From Ardenticatenaceae bacterium (lineage in GTDB: Bacteria; Chloroflexota; Anaerolineae; Promineifilales; Promineifilaceae), in the NCBI GenBank assembly GCA_020634245.1, contig JACKCC010000015.1, positions 62,001-126,000 on the forward strand: a stretch of DNA of 64,000 bases, written 5' to 3'. This document shows positions 49,324 to 57,755 of the stretch, piece after piece. The notes under the pieces are model-generated. The model saw only the letters and a list, made by a program, of their open reading frames with translations, did no database searches and was not told the DNA's origin. The position numbers were made by a program, and so were the translations under genes. Position 1 is the first letter of the stretch. Every line of letters starts with the position of its first letter.

Positions 49324-51842
49324 ACCTGGAATTGTATCGTGAATCGGTGGAGGTGGAGCCATCTGTTCGGATCAGTTTTATTGACGTGGCTCCGGAACGG
49401 CCGTTACACACCCTCGTCTTCATTCATGGCTTTGGCGGCCGGGCCAGGCAGTGGCGCTACCAGATGGAGCAGTTTGGCCGCGAGAACCGGGTCATTGCCA
49501 TTGATTTGCGCGGCCACGGCCGTTCCTCCCGCCCCCGCGCTGGTTATGACATGAAACGGATGCTGGCCGATGTAACGGCCGTGCTCGATCATTTGCAGCT
49601 GCGCCAGCCGTTTGTGATGGTCGGCCACTCCTTTGGCGTCGCCTTCGCTACCGAATTTGCCTGGCGCTACCCGCAGCGCGTCAGCCATCTTATTTTGATA
49701 GCCGGGGCCGGCGAGTACGACATCCCCGGCTATTTCAAGCTGCTCTTCCGCCTGCCGCCGCCGGTCATTCGCTTTTTAGAGCCGGTGGCCGAAAAGTCGG
49801 TGGGCGCGTCGATGCGTTCCCTGCGCCGCACCTTTCTGGACAACGTGCGCCACTGGCGCGGCTGGGAGATGTTCCCCGAACTGCGCATGCCGACGATGGT
49901 CATCATGGGCAACAAGGATCGGGTTTTGCCGCAAGAAGCATTCGAGCGCGTCGGCGAACTGGTGCCTCAGGATTCCGAGGTCATCAACGTGGGCGTATCG
50001 GCCCACATGGTTATGCTGGAGCGGCGCGACGCTGTCAACCGGGCCATCGAGCGTTTCATCGAGGATGGAGCGACGACGGCCGGATATTCCCGCTGGCGCA
50101 CGGCCGAATCGGAGGATGGGCGGGGCGGTTTGCTGGCGGAACGGCCGTGGCTGGCCAGCTACGAATCCGACGTGCCGCCGACGATTGACATTCCCCGCCT
50201 GCCGTTGACCCGGCTGCTGGATCGGGCCTGGCGGCGTTTTCCGCGCCGTCCGGCGCTCATTTACCAGGGACGCACCCTCACTTACCGCAATTTAAGCGCC
50301 CAGGCGGCCCGCTTGGCCAACGCGCTGCGGGCGCTGGGCTGCGGCAAAGGGACGCGAGTCATGCTGCTCCTGCCCAACGTGCCGCAAGCGGTCATCGCTT
50401 TTTACGGCGTTTTGCGATTGGGGGCGGTCGTGGTGATGGGCAATCCATTGGCCGAGAAGGAAGAAATCGTCCGTGAGGCGCAGCGGTCGGGGGCCGAGGT
50501 GTTGATTACGCTGACCCGGTTTCAGGATACGGCCGTTGCCGTCAAAGCCCAAAGCAGCATCCGCCACGTCATCTATGCCAATGTCAAAGAATATTTGCCC
50601 TGGTGGAAAGCGGGGTTGTTTTCGCTGCGGCAAGAGCAGAAACAAGGTCATCGACTGCGCCAGCCGCTGCCATCGACTGATTTTATCTGGCGTAAACTGC
50701 TGCGGCAGCAGGCGACCACGCCGCCGGAAGTGAACGTCAAAGCGGAGGATACGGCCGTCATCCAATTCACCAGCGGCACCACCGCCGAGCCAAAAGGGAT
50801 CATGCTCTCCCACCACAATCTGGTGGCCAATACGATGCAAATCCGGGCCTGGCTGCCCGACGCCCGCGATGGCGAGGAGGTATTTCTCTGCGTCGTGCCT
50901 TTCAGCCACGTCTACGGCATGACGACGGCGATGAATGTGCCCATCAGCCTGGGGGCCAGCATGGTTTTGCTGCCCACTTTCAACGTGGAAGAGGTGCTGC
51001 AAAACATCAAGCGTTACAAGCCGACGCTGTTCCCCGGTGTCCCGGCGATGTATGTGGCTATCAACGAGTTTCGCGGTGTTCGTAAGTACAACGTCCAGTC
51101 GATCCGGGCCTGCATCAGCGGGGCCGCGCCGCTGCCCATCGAGGTCAAGGAGGCGTTTGAGAAGCTGACGAAGGGCAAACTGGTGGAAGGGTACGGCCTG
51201 AGTGAGGCCAGCCCGGTGACGCACGCCAATCCGATTAACGGCCGTAACAAAGTTGGTTCCATCGGTCTGCCATTACCCGGCACCGAAGCGCGCATTATCA
51301 GCCTTAAAAGCGGCACGCCGCTCAAGCCGGGGCAGGTGGGCGAACTGGTTGTGCGCGGCCCGCAAGTCATGCAGGGCTACTGGCAGGACGAGACCGCCAG
51401 CCGTGCCGTCATCGACAAAAAAGGCTGGCTGCATACCAACGACATCGCCCGCATGGATGAAGACGGTTATTTCCAAATCATCAGCCGCCGCCAGGATATG
51501 TGGACGGCCGATGATGAAGCGCCCGCTTTCCCCCGCGACGTGGAGGAGGTCATTTACGAGCTGCCCGAAGTGCGCGAGGTGGTCGTCGTGGCCATCGCTA
51601 ATCAGCCCATTGCTTTTGTCAGCCTCAAGGAAAAGACGCGGGTTCCGGCCAAAGCGATCATCGCCTTTTGCCAGCGCCGTTTGCCGTCCAGCCAGGTGCC
51701 GAAGCTGGTTATTTTCGTCAAGGAGTTCCCGCGCAGTTTTATTGGCAAGGTGCTGCGCCGCGAATTGGTCAGTCAATACGCCCATGAGATTACGGCTGAA
51801 GCGGGCAGTGTGGGGGAGCATTTGGCGGGATTGGAGGATTGA
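49314..51842 (+). CDS. Alpha/beta hydrolase-acyl-CoA synthetase fusion
   Basis: An 842-residue two-enzyme protein. Residues 1-260 are an alpha/beta hydrolase with Val-Gly-His-Ser-Phe-Gly as nucleophile elbow and Phe-Ile-His-Gly-Phe-Gly as oxyanion loop. Residues about 300-842 are an AMP-forming ligase. Its P-loop is Thr-Ser-Gly-Thr-Thr-Ala-Glu-Pro-Lys-Gly; Gly-Tyr-Gly-Leu-Ser-Glu-Ala and the C-terminal Lys of Phe-Ile-Gly-Lys-Val-Leu-Arg follow. The hinge reads Ser-Arg-Arg-Gln-Asp instead of the usual Asp-Arg-Lys-x-Asp. A lipase half may release a fatty acid that the ligase half activates to acyl-CoA. OleBC fusions are an alternative comparison, but this ligase looks FadD-like. Confidence 0.88.
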   Translation: MQLDLELYRESVEVEPSVRISFIDVAPERPLHTLVFIHGFGGRARQWRYQMEQFGRENRVIAIDLRGHGRSSRPRAGYDMKRMLADVTAVLDHLQLRQPFVMVGHSFGVAFATEFAWRYPQRVSHLILIAGAGEYDIPGYFKLLFRLPPPVIRFLEPVAEKSVGASMRSLRRTFLDNVRHWRGWEMFPELRMPTMVIMGNKDRVLPQEAFERVGELVPQDSEVINVGVSAHMVMLERRDAVNRAIERFIEDGATTAGYSRWRTAESEDGRGGLLAERPWLASYESDVPPTIDIPRLPLTRLLDRAWRRFPRRPALIYQGRTLTYRNLSAQAARLANALRALGCGKGTRVMLLLPNVPQAVIAFYGVLRLGAVVVMGNPLAEKEEIVREAQRSGAEVLITLTRFQDTAVAVKAQSSIRHVIYANVKEYLPWWKAGLFSLRQEQKQGHRLRQPLPSTDFIWRKLLRQQATTPPEVNVKAEDTAVIQFTSGTTAEPKGIMLSHHNLVANTMQIRAWLPDARDGEEVFLCVVPFSHVYGMTTAMNVPISLGASMVLLPTFNVEEVLQNIKRYKPTLFPGVPAMYVAINEFRGVRKYNVQSIRACISGAAPLPIEVKEAFEKLTKGKLVEGYGLSEASPVTHANPINGRNKVGSIGLPLPGTEARIISLKSGTPLKPGQVGELVVRGPQVMQGYWQDETASRAVIDKKGWLHTNDIARMDEDGYFQIISRRQDMWTADDEAPAFPRDVEEVIYELPEVREVVVVAIANQPIAFVSLKEKTRVPAKAIIAFCQRRLPSSQVPKLVIFVKEFPRSFIGKVLRRELVSQYAHEITAEAGSVGEHLAGLED

Positions 51843-51846
51843 GCAG

Positions 51847-51900
51847 GGGGGTAATGGAGCAAGGGGGCAAGGGGGCAAGGGAGCAGGGGAGAAAATGGTG
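51847..51900. repeat. Low-complexity G-rich run
   Basis: Repeated variants of GGGGCAAGGGAGCAGGGGAG just after the fusion gene. A similar run (GGTGAAAGGGTGACAGGGTG) lies at 54319-54356. Both may be degenerate members of the family of simple-word intergenic repeats seen in the inositol region, but without an opposite arm. Confidence 0.5.
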
Positions 51901-51954
51901 GCGTACTGTTAAGGAATAATGGCTCTTTGGGAATTCACGGGGTCTTGTCATGTA

Positions 51955-51976
51955 GGGGCGGGTCTTGTGCCCGCCC
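51955..51976. repeat. Left 22-bp direct repeat flanking the IS element
   Basis: Identical 22 bp (starts GGGGCGGGTCTTG, ends CCCGCCC) at 51955-51976 and 53404-53425. It is part of a palindromic repeat (family H, TGTAGGGGCG...CGCCCCTACA) that continues at 53426-53459. Confidence 0.85.
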
Positions 51977-53403
51977 ATAGGTATCAAGCTAAGGCAATAA
52001 ATATGTGCAAAAAGAGAACTCTTGAGGCAAACTGGTTTTTTCCACGAAACCGCAAGCCAAAGGAGTTCTCCATGACAATCATAACACGGATAAGCCAAGC
52101 AATGCAGCATGTCCTTACCCATACCGCCACAGAAGCAGCCCAAAAAACTGGATTCACCCAGCGGCAAGTGAAGGTGACAGGAGCCAATTTCTGCCAAACG
52201 TTAGTCTTTGGCTGGTTACAAGAGCCAGAAGCAACGCTTGAATCCTTGTGCCAAACTGGCGTGACAGTTGGGTTAGAGATTACGCCGCAGGGTCTTGACC
52301 AACGCTTCACCAAAACAGCAAGCGATTGCTTGTACCAGGTTTTGCAGGCAGCGTTAACCGAAACGATCCAGGCAAAAGCAGTCGCTATTCCCGTTCTACA
52401 ACGCTTCAATGGCGTATATATTGAAGATAGCAGCAGCATCACCTTGCCAGAAGAGTTGGCCCCGGTTTGGTCAGGGTGTGGCGGCAGCGGGTCTGCGAGC
52501 AATGGCGCTGTCAAGCTGCAAGTCCGCTGGGATGTGTTACATGGGGAAATTGATGGGCCGCACCTTGTTGATGGGCGCACCCATGACCGCGTTGCGTCTA
52601 CCTTGAACCGGCCGCTTCCTGAGAGGAGTTTGCTTATTCGTGACTTGGGGTATTGGAAGCTAGAGGCGTTAGAAACAATGGATAGGACAGGTTGTTGTTG
52701 GCTTTCACGCGCCCAAGCGCAAACTGGGTTTGTTGATAGTTCTGGACAGTCATGGTCACAAGCGGCATTTGTACGACAGCAAACAAATGGCTCATTTGAC
52801 ATCCCTATCGAGTTAGGGTTGAAAAAACGTCTCCCAGCCCGGTTTGTAGGTTTTCGGGTACCGGCTGAAGTTGCTCGGGAACGGCGACGCAAACTTAAAG
52901 CTGCTTCTAAACGTAAAGGCCAAACCGTTTCCTCAGCACGACTAGTTTTATGTGATTGGACTTTATTTGTCACCAATGTGCCTGTTGACCGTCTCACACC
53001 GGCAGAAATTCTTGTCCTGGCTCGCTTGCGTTGGCAGATCGAGCTGCTTTTCAAACTTTGGAAATCACACGGGCGCATTGATAAATCTCGCTCTGAAAAA
53101 CCGTGGCGTATCTTGTGTGAACTGTACGCTAAGCTGATTGGCATGATCATCCAACATTGGTCTTTTTTGATGGCCAATTGGCAATTCCCTGACCGCAGTT
53201 TCGTCAAGGCCTCCGCAACCGTGCGTCGCCATGCTATCAATCTGGCCTTGGCAATCTGTGATTTATCGCGTTTAGCGGAATCGTTGACTATGTTACGGTC
53301 TTGTTTATCACATGGCGTACGCATTAACAAAAGTGCTAAATCGCCTCATACTTTTCAACTTTTATTAGCTTTAGCTGAGCTTTATGCTTAACTTGATATA
53401 CAT
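51977..53403 (+). mobile_element. IS4-family insertion sequence
   Basis: A 1427-bp element. Imperfect terminal inverted repeats share TATCAAG(C/T)TAAG: left end ATAGGTATCAAGCTAAGG, right end read inward ATGTATATCAAGTTAAGC. It carries one DDE transposase gene. It sits inside a family H palindromic repeat and is flanked by an exact 22-bp direct repeat, longer than the usual 9-13 bp IS4 target duplication. It has no ACGGCCGT octamer. Confidence 0.88.
52072..53391 (+). CDS. IS4-family DDE transposase
   Basis: A 439-residue transposase. Asp residues lie in Tyr-Ile-Glu-Asp-Ser-Ser-Ser and Leu-Ile-Arg-Asp-Leu-Gly. The catalytic Glu is in the IS4 signature Arg-Trp-Gln-Ile-Glu-Leu-Leu-Phe-Lys-Leu-Trp-Lys, fitting R-x3-E-x6-K. 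The ATG at 52072 has AAGGAG seven bases upstream; the open frame extends back to 51919, outside the element. The gene is intact, so the IS may be active. A long antisense frame is a shadow. Confidence 0.93.
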   Translation: MTIITRISQAMQHVLTHTATEAAQKTGFTQRQVKVTGANFCQTLVFGWLQEPEATLESLCQTGVTVGLEITPQGLDQRFTKTASDCLYQVLQAALTETIQAKAVAIPVLQRFNGVYIEDSSSITLPEELAPVWSGCGGSGSASNGAVKLQVRWDVLHGEIDGPHLVDGRTHDRVASTLNRPLPERSLLIRDLGYWKLEALETMDRTGCCWLSRAQAQTGFVDSSGQSWSQAAFVRQQTNGSFDIPIELGLKKRLPARFVGFRVPAEVARERRRKLKAASKRKGQTVSSARLVLCDWTLFVTNVPVDRLTPAEILVLARLRWQIELLFKLWKSHGRIDKSRSEKPWRILCELYAKLIGMIIQHWSFLMANWQFPDRSFVKASATVRRHAINLALAICDLSRLAESLTMLRSCLSHGVRINKSAKSPHTFQLLLALAELYA

Positions 53404-53459
53404 GGGGCGGGTCTTGTGCCCGCCCTGCTCTGGGCGACCACAAGGGTACGCCCCTACAC
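53404..53459. repeat. Right direct repeat and remainder of family H palindrome
   Basis: 53404-53425 repeats the left 22 bp. 53426-53459 supplies the opposite arm (GGGCGACCACAAGGGTACG then CCCCTACA) of the family H palindrome whose first arm begins at 51951. Joined without the IS, the element is a hairpin of about 60 bp. Confidence 0.8.
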
Positions 53460-53497
53460 CCCACGAAATCCTGAAGACCCGGAATAATTGAGGAACG

Positions 53498-53770
53498 GGT
53501 AGCAGCGGCTCAGGAGCCGGTAGGAACGATTCAGGAGCCGGTAGGAACGGTTCAGGAACGGGTAGGAACGATTCAGGAGTAAGTAGGAATCATTCAGGAA
53601 CAGGTAGGAACGATTCAGGAGTAAGAAGCAGCGGTTCAGGAGCAGGTAGCAGCGGTTCAGGAGCGAGTAGCAGCGGTTCAGGAGCGGGTAGCAGCGATTC
53701 AGGAGCAGGTAGCAGCGACTCAGGAGCAAGTAGCAACGGTTCAGGAGCAGGTAGCAGCGACTCAGGAGCA
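53498..53770 (+). repeat. Thirteen 21-bp tandem repeats (VNTR)
   Basis: Consensus GGTAGCAGCGGTTCAGGAGCA, 13 units, with a second subfamily using GGTAGGAACGATTCAGG in the first half. On the + strand it would read Gly-Ser-Ser-Gly-Ser-Gly-Ala heptads in frame with the next gene, but an in-frame TGA at 53489 and no start codon mean it is probably not translated today. The opposite strand also stays open (Leu-Leu-Asn-Arg-Cys-Tyr repeats), an effect of the 21-bp period. Confidence 0.85.
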
Positions 53771-53785
53771 GGTCAGGAGAGGAAA

Positions 53786-54301
53786 ATGATTGTTTTGGGA
53801 CGACTTATTGTGGGGTTGGGGATGCTGGTGTTGGGGCGGCAGTTGTTTTGGTTGTTTGTGGGCGGTGTGGGGTTTGTGTTTGGCATTCAGTTGGCGACGC
53901 AGGTTTTGGGTGAAGGGCAGCCGGATGTCAATATTTTGCTGTTTGCCCTGGTTTTTGGCTTCATTGGCGCGGTGGTGGCGCTGGCGCTGCAAAAATTGGC
54001 GGTCAGCGCGGCCGGTTTTTTTGGCGGCGGCGTTATTGCCATGAATCTGGTGCAGGTGATGAATTTGGATTTGGGGTCGGTGTTGGTTCCGTTTCTGGTG
54101 GGCGGTGTGTTGGGGCTGATTCTGGTGTCGATCCTGTTTGACTGGGCGCTGATTGCGATTTCGTCGTTTGCCGGGGCGACGGTGATTGTGCAGTCGTTTG
54201 TGATGGAAACGGCCGTCTCCCTCCTCCTGCTCGTCATTCTCATTGCGGTGGGCATTGCCGTGCAAGCCAATCAACTGCGCCGCGAGGGGAAGAAGGGGTA
54301 G
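53786..54301 (+). CDS. Small polytopic membrane protein (DUF4203-like)
   Basis: A 171-residue, very hydrophobic protein with about six helices and Gly-rich packing motifs, ending in a basic cytoplasmic tail. It resembles the DUF4203/TMEM198-like group by helix pattern only. GGAGAGGAAA precedes the ATG. The upstream 21-bp repeats are in frame with it, so an older form may have had a long Gly/Ser-rich N-terminus. Function unknown. Confidence 0.7.
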   Translation: MIVLGRLIVGLGMLVLGRQLFWLFVGGVGFVFGIQLATQVLGEGQPDVNILLFALVFGFIGAVVALALQKLAVSAAGFFGGGVIAMNLVQVMNLDLGSVLVPFLVGGVLGLILVSILFDWALIAISSFAGATVIVQSFVMETAVSLLLLVILIAVGIAVQANQLRREGKKG

Positions 54302-54361
54302 GCGACCATAGGTCGCTTGGTGAAAGGGTGACAGGGTGCATGGGTGATGGGGTGAAAGAAG

Positions 54362-54486
54362 GCAGCCGATTGTATGCGGCGGCCGTGCTCATTGCCATCC
54401 AAGAATTTGTCGGCGACGCGCCCCAATTTGATGATGTGACGCTGGTGGTTGCGCAAAAGCCGGAGCGGGAAGTGGATTTCAATTGA
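54362..54486 (+). pseudogene. C-terminal scrap of a SpoIIE/RsbU-type PP2C phosphatase
   Basis: About 40 codons ending at TGA 54484 read Ala-Ile-Gln-Glu-Phe-Val-Gly-Asp-Ala-Pro-Gln-Phe-Asp-Asp-Val-Thr-Leu-Val-Val. This is the final metal-binding Asp-Asp segment of SpoIIE/RsbU phosphatases. Nothing of the rest of the domain is present upstream, where low-complexity repeats and the membrane-protein gene lie. It is a deletion relic. Confidence 0.7.
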
Positions 54487-54546
54487 CCACAAATTGTATA
54501 TAATGGGAGCATTGACTGTTAAGTTCCAGCAAAATGGAGGCATCGA

Positions 54547-54855
54547 ATGGATACAAATACAGCTATCATTCTTGTCGTCGCGTTGTTTGCCCTGATAATC
54601 GTCGGCGGCTTTTTCATCTACCGGCGGCGCAGCCACATCACGATTGACACCCCGTTAGGAAAACTAGACATGGATGCCAGCAGCGACCCCGAACCGGCCC
54701 CGCCGGGACAGCCGGGTGTGGTGGTAGAAGACGTGAAAAGCCGCCAGGGAGGCGTTCTGGCTGAGGACAAAACGGGGCGGGGCGTGTCGGTGAAAAAAGC
54801 AGAAGTCGAAACAGACATCCTGGTCAGCAGCGAAAATCCGGACCCAAAAGCCTGA
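54547..54855 (+). CDS. Single-pass membrane protein upstream of the STAND ATPase
   Basis: A 102-residue protein. One transmembrane helix (residues 6-24), then Tyr-Arg-Arg-Arg and an acidic, Pro-rich cytoplasmic tail. No family recognised. GGAGG lies 7 bases upstream. Its stop overlaps the region where the STAND frame is already open (-1 relation), so the two may be coupled, or once joined in one protein with a membrane anchor. Possible role: tethering or sensing for the STAND protein (inference). Confidence 0.65.
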   Translation: MDTNTAIILVVALFALIIVGGFFIYRRRSHITIDTPLGKLDMDASSDPEPAPPGQPGVVVEDVKSRQGGVLAEDKTGRGVSVKKAEVETDILVSSENPDPKA

Positions 54856-54947
54856 ACCCTGCGTCTGCGGGCGCGGGGGAGCGGCGGGCACATATTCAAC
54901 AGGTTGTCGCCGGCGGCGATATTTACGCCGTTGCCGGTGATTTTATC

Positions 54948-56165
54948 TTGCAGCCCGAAGAGCGGCCGCCGCTGTGGGCGGGTGTGCCGCCCCTGCCCGG
55001 TCATTTCTTGGGGCGCGAGGCGCTGCTGGATACGTTGGTCAAGCAGTTGACCAATGGGCAGACTCTGGCCCTGTCGGCGGAGGGGCTGCCCGGCGTGGGC
55101 AAGACGACGCTGGCTGTTGCTCTGGCTTATCATCCCCAAGTCTTGAAGCATTTTGGCGACGGTGTGTTGTGGGCCGGGCTGGGGCCGGCGGGCGACCCAC
55201 GGCTGGCGCTGACTGAATGGGGGCAGAGTTTGAGGGCTGACCTGGCCGGAGCGGTGGAACTGGCCGATATGCAGCGGGCGGTGCAGCATTTGATTGGCCA
55301 GCGCCGTCTGCTGCTGGTGATTGACGATGCCTGGGAGTTAGAGGCGGCCCAGGCGCTGCGCTGCGGCGGGCCAAACTGCTGCTATTTACTGACCACGCGC
55401 GACAAAGGGCTGGCGCGGACCTTTGCCGGGGCGGCCGGGATGACCAGTGTGCCGGTGCTGGCCCAAGACCCGGCCTTTACCCTGCTGCAAAAGCTGGCCC
55501 CGGAAGCGTGCGCCCACGACCCGGCAGCGGCGGCGGCCCTGACGCAGGCGGTGGGCGGCCTGCCCCTGGCGCTGGAACTGCTGGGCGGTTACCTGGGCGC
55601 GCCGGAACGCCACCTGTTCCCCGACTTGAGCCAGGCGGCGCTGGCCGAACTGGCCGACCCGGCGCAGCGGCTGCGGCTGGCCCAACAGCGGCTGGGCGGG
55701 CGCGGCCCGGCGGTGACGCTGGCGGAGACGATTCAATTGAGCCTGACCGGGCTGCCGGATGGCGCGGCGGACGCGTTTTACGCCATGGGCGCTTTTGCCC
55801 CCAAGCCGGAGAGCTTTAGCCGGGCGGCGGCGGAAGCGGTGACGGCAGGGGATGGGGGAATACTGGCCCTGCTGGCGGCGCGCAACCTGCTGGAACGGGC
55901 CGGGGAAACCGGGGAAGAACGGCTGGCGCTGCACCAGACGCTGGCCGACACGGCCCGGACGAGCATGCCCGACGCCGCCCAGGCCCGCCACCGGGCCTAC
56001 TACCTGGCCGCGGCCAATGAAGACCGGGGCGACTGGCGGCGGATTGAACGGGCCTATGGGCAGATTAAATGGGCCTGGCGGCATGCACCCGATAGTGAAG
56101 CGTTGATCGATATGTTTTGGGCCATTCACCGTCATCAGCATCGAAGGGGATTGTGGCGCGATTAG
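54948..56165 (+). CDS. STAND/NB-ARC ATPase, N-terminal part of a frame-broken NB-ARC-TPR protein
   Basis: 405 residues. The nucleotide-binding domain has Walker A Gly-Leu-Pro-Gly-Val-Gly-Lys-Thr-Thr, Walker B Leu-Leu-Leu-Val-Ile-Asp-Asp and Gly-Leu-Pro-Leu-Ala-Leu, followed by a winged-helix region. STAND proteins are switch ATPases used in signalling and defence. The frame is open upstream to about 54852, where it encodes Gly-Gly-Asp-Ile-Tyr-Ala-Val-Ala-Gly-Asp, so the true start may lie earlier. TTG 54948 is only the first usual start. The frame ends at 56165 just before the TPR array, which continues in other frames. Confidence 0.8.
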   Translation: MQPEERPPLWAGVPPLPGHFLGREALLDTLVKQLTNGQTLALSAEGLPGVGKTTLAVALAYHPQVLKHFGDGVLWAGLGPAGDPRLALTEWGQSLRADLAGAVELADMQRAVQHLIGQRRLLLVIDDAWELEAAQALRCGGPNCCYLLTTRDKGLARTFAGAAGMTSVPVLAQDPAFTLLQKLAPEACAHDPAAAAALTQAVGGLPLALELLGGYLGAPERHLFPDLSQAALAELADPAQRLRLAQQRLGGRGPAVTLAETIQLSLTGLPDGAADAFYAMGAFAPKPESFSRAAAEAVTAGDGGILALLAARNLLERAGETGEERLALHQTLADTARTSMPDAAQARHRAYYLAAANEDRGDWRRIERAYGQIKWAWRHAPDSEALIDMFWAIHRHQHRRGLWRD

Positions 56166-57715
56166 CGGACTTAGGGGCGAACGCGCCTGGAAAGTTGCCG
56201 CAAAATTAGAGCTTGAAAGGATCAGGGTACGTTGCTGAACAACATCGGCAGTGTCTACGACAGCCTGGGGCGCTGGGGCCAGGCGCTGGAGTACATGAAA
56301 GCGGGCGCTTCATCATGGAAGAAGTGGGCGACCGGCGGGCTGGCGACGACGCTGGAACAGCCATCGGCAGTGTCTACGACAGCCTGGGGCGCGGGGCCAG
56401 GCGCTGAGTATTACGAGCGGCGCGCCCCATCAGTGAAGAAGTGGGCGACCGGGCGGGGGCTGGCGATGACGCTGGTCAACATCGGCAGTGCTCCATGACA
56501 GCCCAGGCCAGGCGCTGGAGTATTACGAGCGGGCGCCGCCCATCAGTGAAGTGAAGTGGGCGACCGGGCGGCTATGACGACGCTGAACAACATCGGCCTT
56601 GTCTACGACAGCCCAAAGTGCTGGGGCCAGGCGCTGGAGTATTACGAGCGGGCGCTGCCCATCAGTGAAGAAGTGGGCGACCGGGCGGGGCTGGCGACGA
56701 CGCTGAACAACATCGGCCTTGTCTACCGAAAACTTGGACAGACAGGCCAGGCGCTTGAGTATTACGAGCGGGCGCTGCCCATCAGGGAAGAAGTGGGCGA
56801 CCGGGCGGGGCTGGCGACGACGCTGAACAACATCGGCCTTGTCTACCGAAAACTTGGACAGACAGGCCAGGCGCTTGAGTATTACGAGCGGGCGCCGCCC
56901 ATCAGGGAAGAAGTAAGACTGGCAGGCTGGCGATGACGCTGGAACAACATCATCGGCCTTGTCTACCAGAAAACTGGGACAGACAGACAAGGCGCTTGAG
57001 TATTTGCGCGAGCGGGAGGCGCCGCCCCATCAGTGAAGAAGTGGGCGACCGGGCGGGGCTGGCGACGACGCTGAACAACATCGGCCTTGTCTACCGAAAA
57101 CTTGGACAGACAGGCCAGGCGCTTGAGTATTACGAGCGGGCGCTGCCCATCAGGGAAGAAGTGGGCGACCGGGCGGGGCTGGCGACGACGCTGAACAACA
57201 TCGGCCTTGTCTACCGAAAACTGGGACAGACAGACAAGGCGCTTGAGTATTACGCGAGCCGGGCGCCGCCCATCAGGGAAGAAGGCGGGCGACTGCGGGC
57301 TGAGCGCATGACGCTGAACAACATCGGCCTTGTCTACCGAAAACTGGGACAGACAGACAAGGCGCTTGAGTATTACGAGCGGGCGCTGCCCATCAGGGAA
57401 GAAGTGGGCGACCGGGGGGGGCTGGCGACGACGCTGAACAACATCGGAACTGTTTATTATGCAAATAATGATTTGGAGAAAGCACTGAGTTATTTTAACC
57501 AGGCCCTTCCAATTTGTCAGGACATTGGAGATCGTGATGGCGAAAGTTTGACACGATGGTGGCTCGGCGTGCTGCATCGAGCTGAAGGCCGTTTGCAGAA
57601 CGCCTGTGATGAACTGAGGCAAGCTGTAAAGCTGGCCGAATACGTGCAAAGCCCTTCCGTTGAACAAATTCGCAAAAATTTGGAAGAAGTCGAGGCAGAA
57701 TTGGCCAATCAATGA
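56166..57715 (+). pseudogene. TPR array with many frameshifts (C-terminal part of STAND protein)
   Basis: Eleven roughly 120-bp units each encode one 40-residue tetratricopeptide repeat (Asn-Asn-Ile-Gly-Leu-Val-Tyr ... Ala-Leu-Glu-Tyr-Tyr-Glu-Arg-Ala-Leu-Pro-Ile). The reading frame changes several times: open stretches are 56232-56498, 56556-56936 and 56933-57715. Breaks are single-base or few-base indels inside near-identical units, for example near 56497, 56551, 56912, 56945 and 57010. Either the gene is decayed or the repeat array is badly assembled. The last 260 residues are open and end in non-repeat sequence, a normal C-terminus. Confidence 0.75.
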
Positions 57716-57755
57716 TGGCGTACAGACCGGCCACATGCAACCTTGCCACTTTGCT

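Noticed and set aside
51984..53330. A 448-residue open frame on the - strand antisense to the transposase
   Set aside because: The + strand frame has the full IS4 DDE/YREK signature, start signal and element context; the antisense frame has no family marks.
53454..53729. A - strand 91-residue frame of Leu-Leu-Asn-Arg-Cys-Tyr repeats
   Set aside because: It results from the 21-bp period keeping all frames open; no ribosome-binding site or family.
56238..57450. Possible CRISPR or satellite array from 120-bp spacing
   Set aside because: The units translate as tetratricopeptide repeats; no spacer variation.
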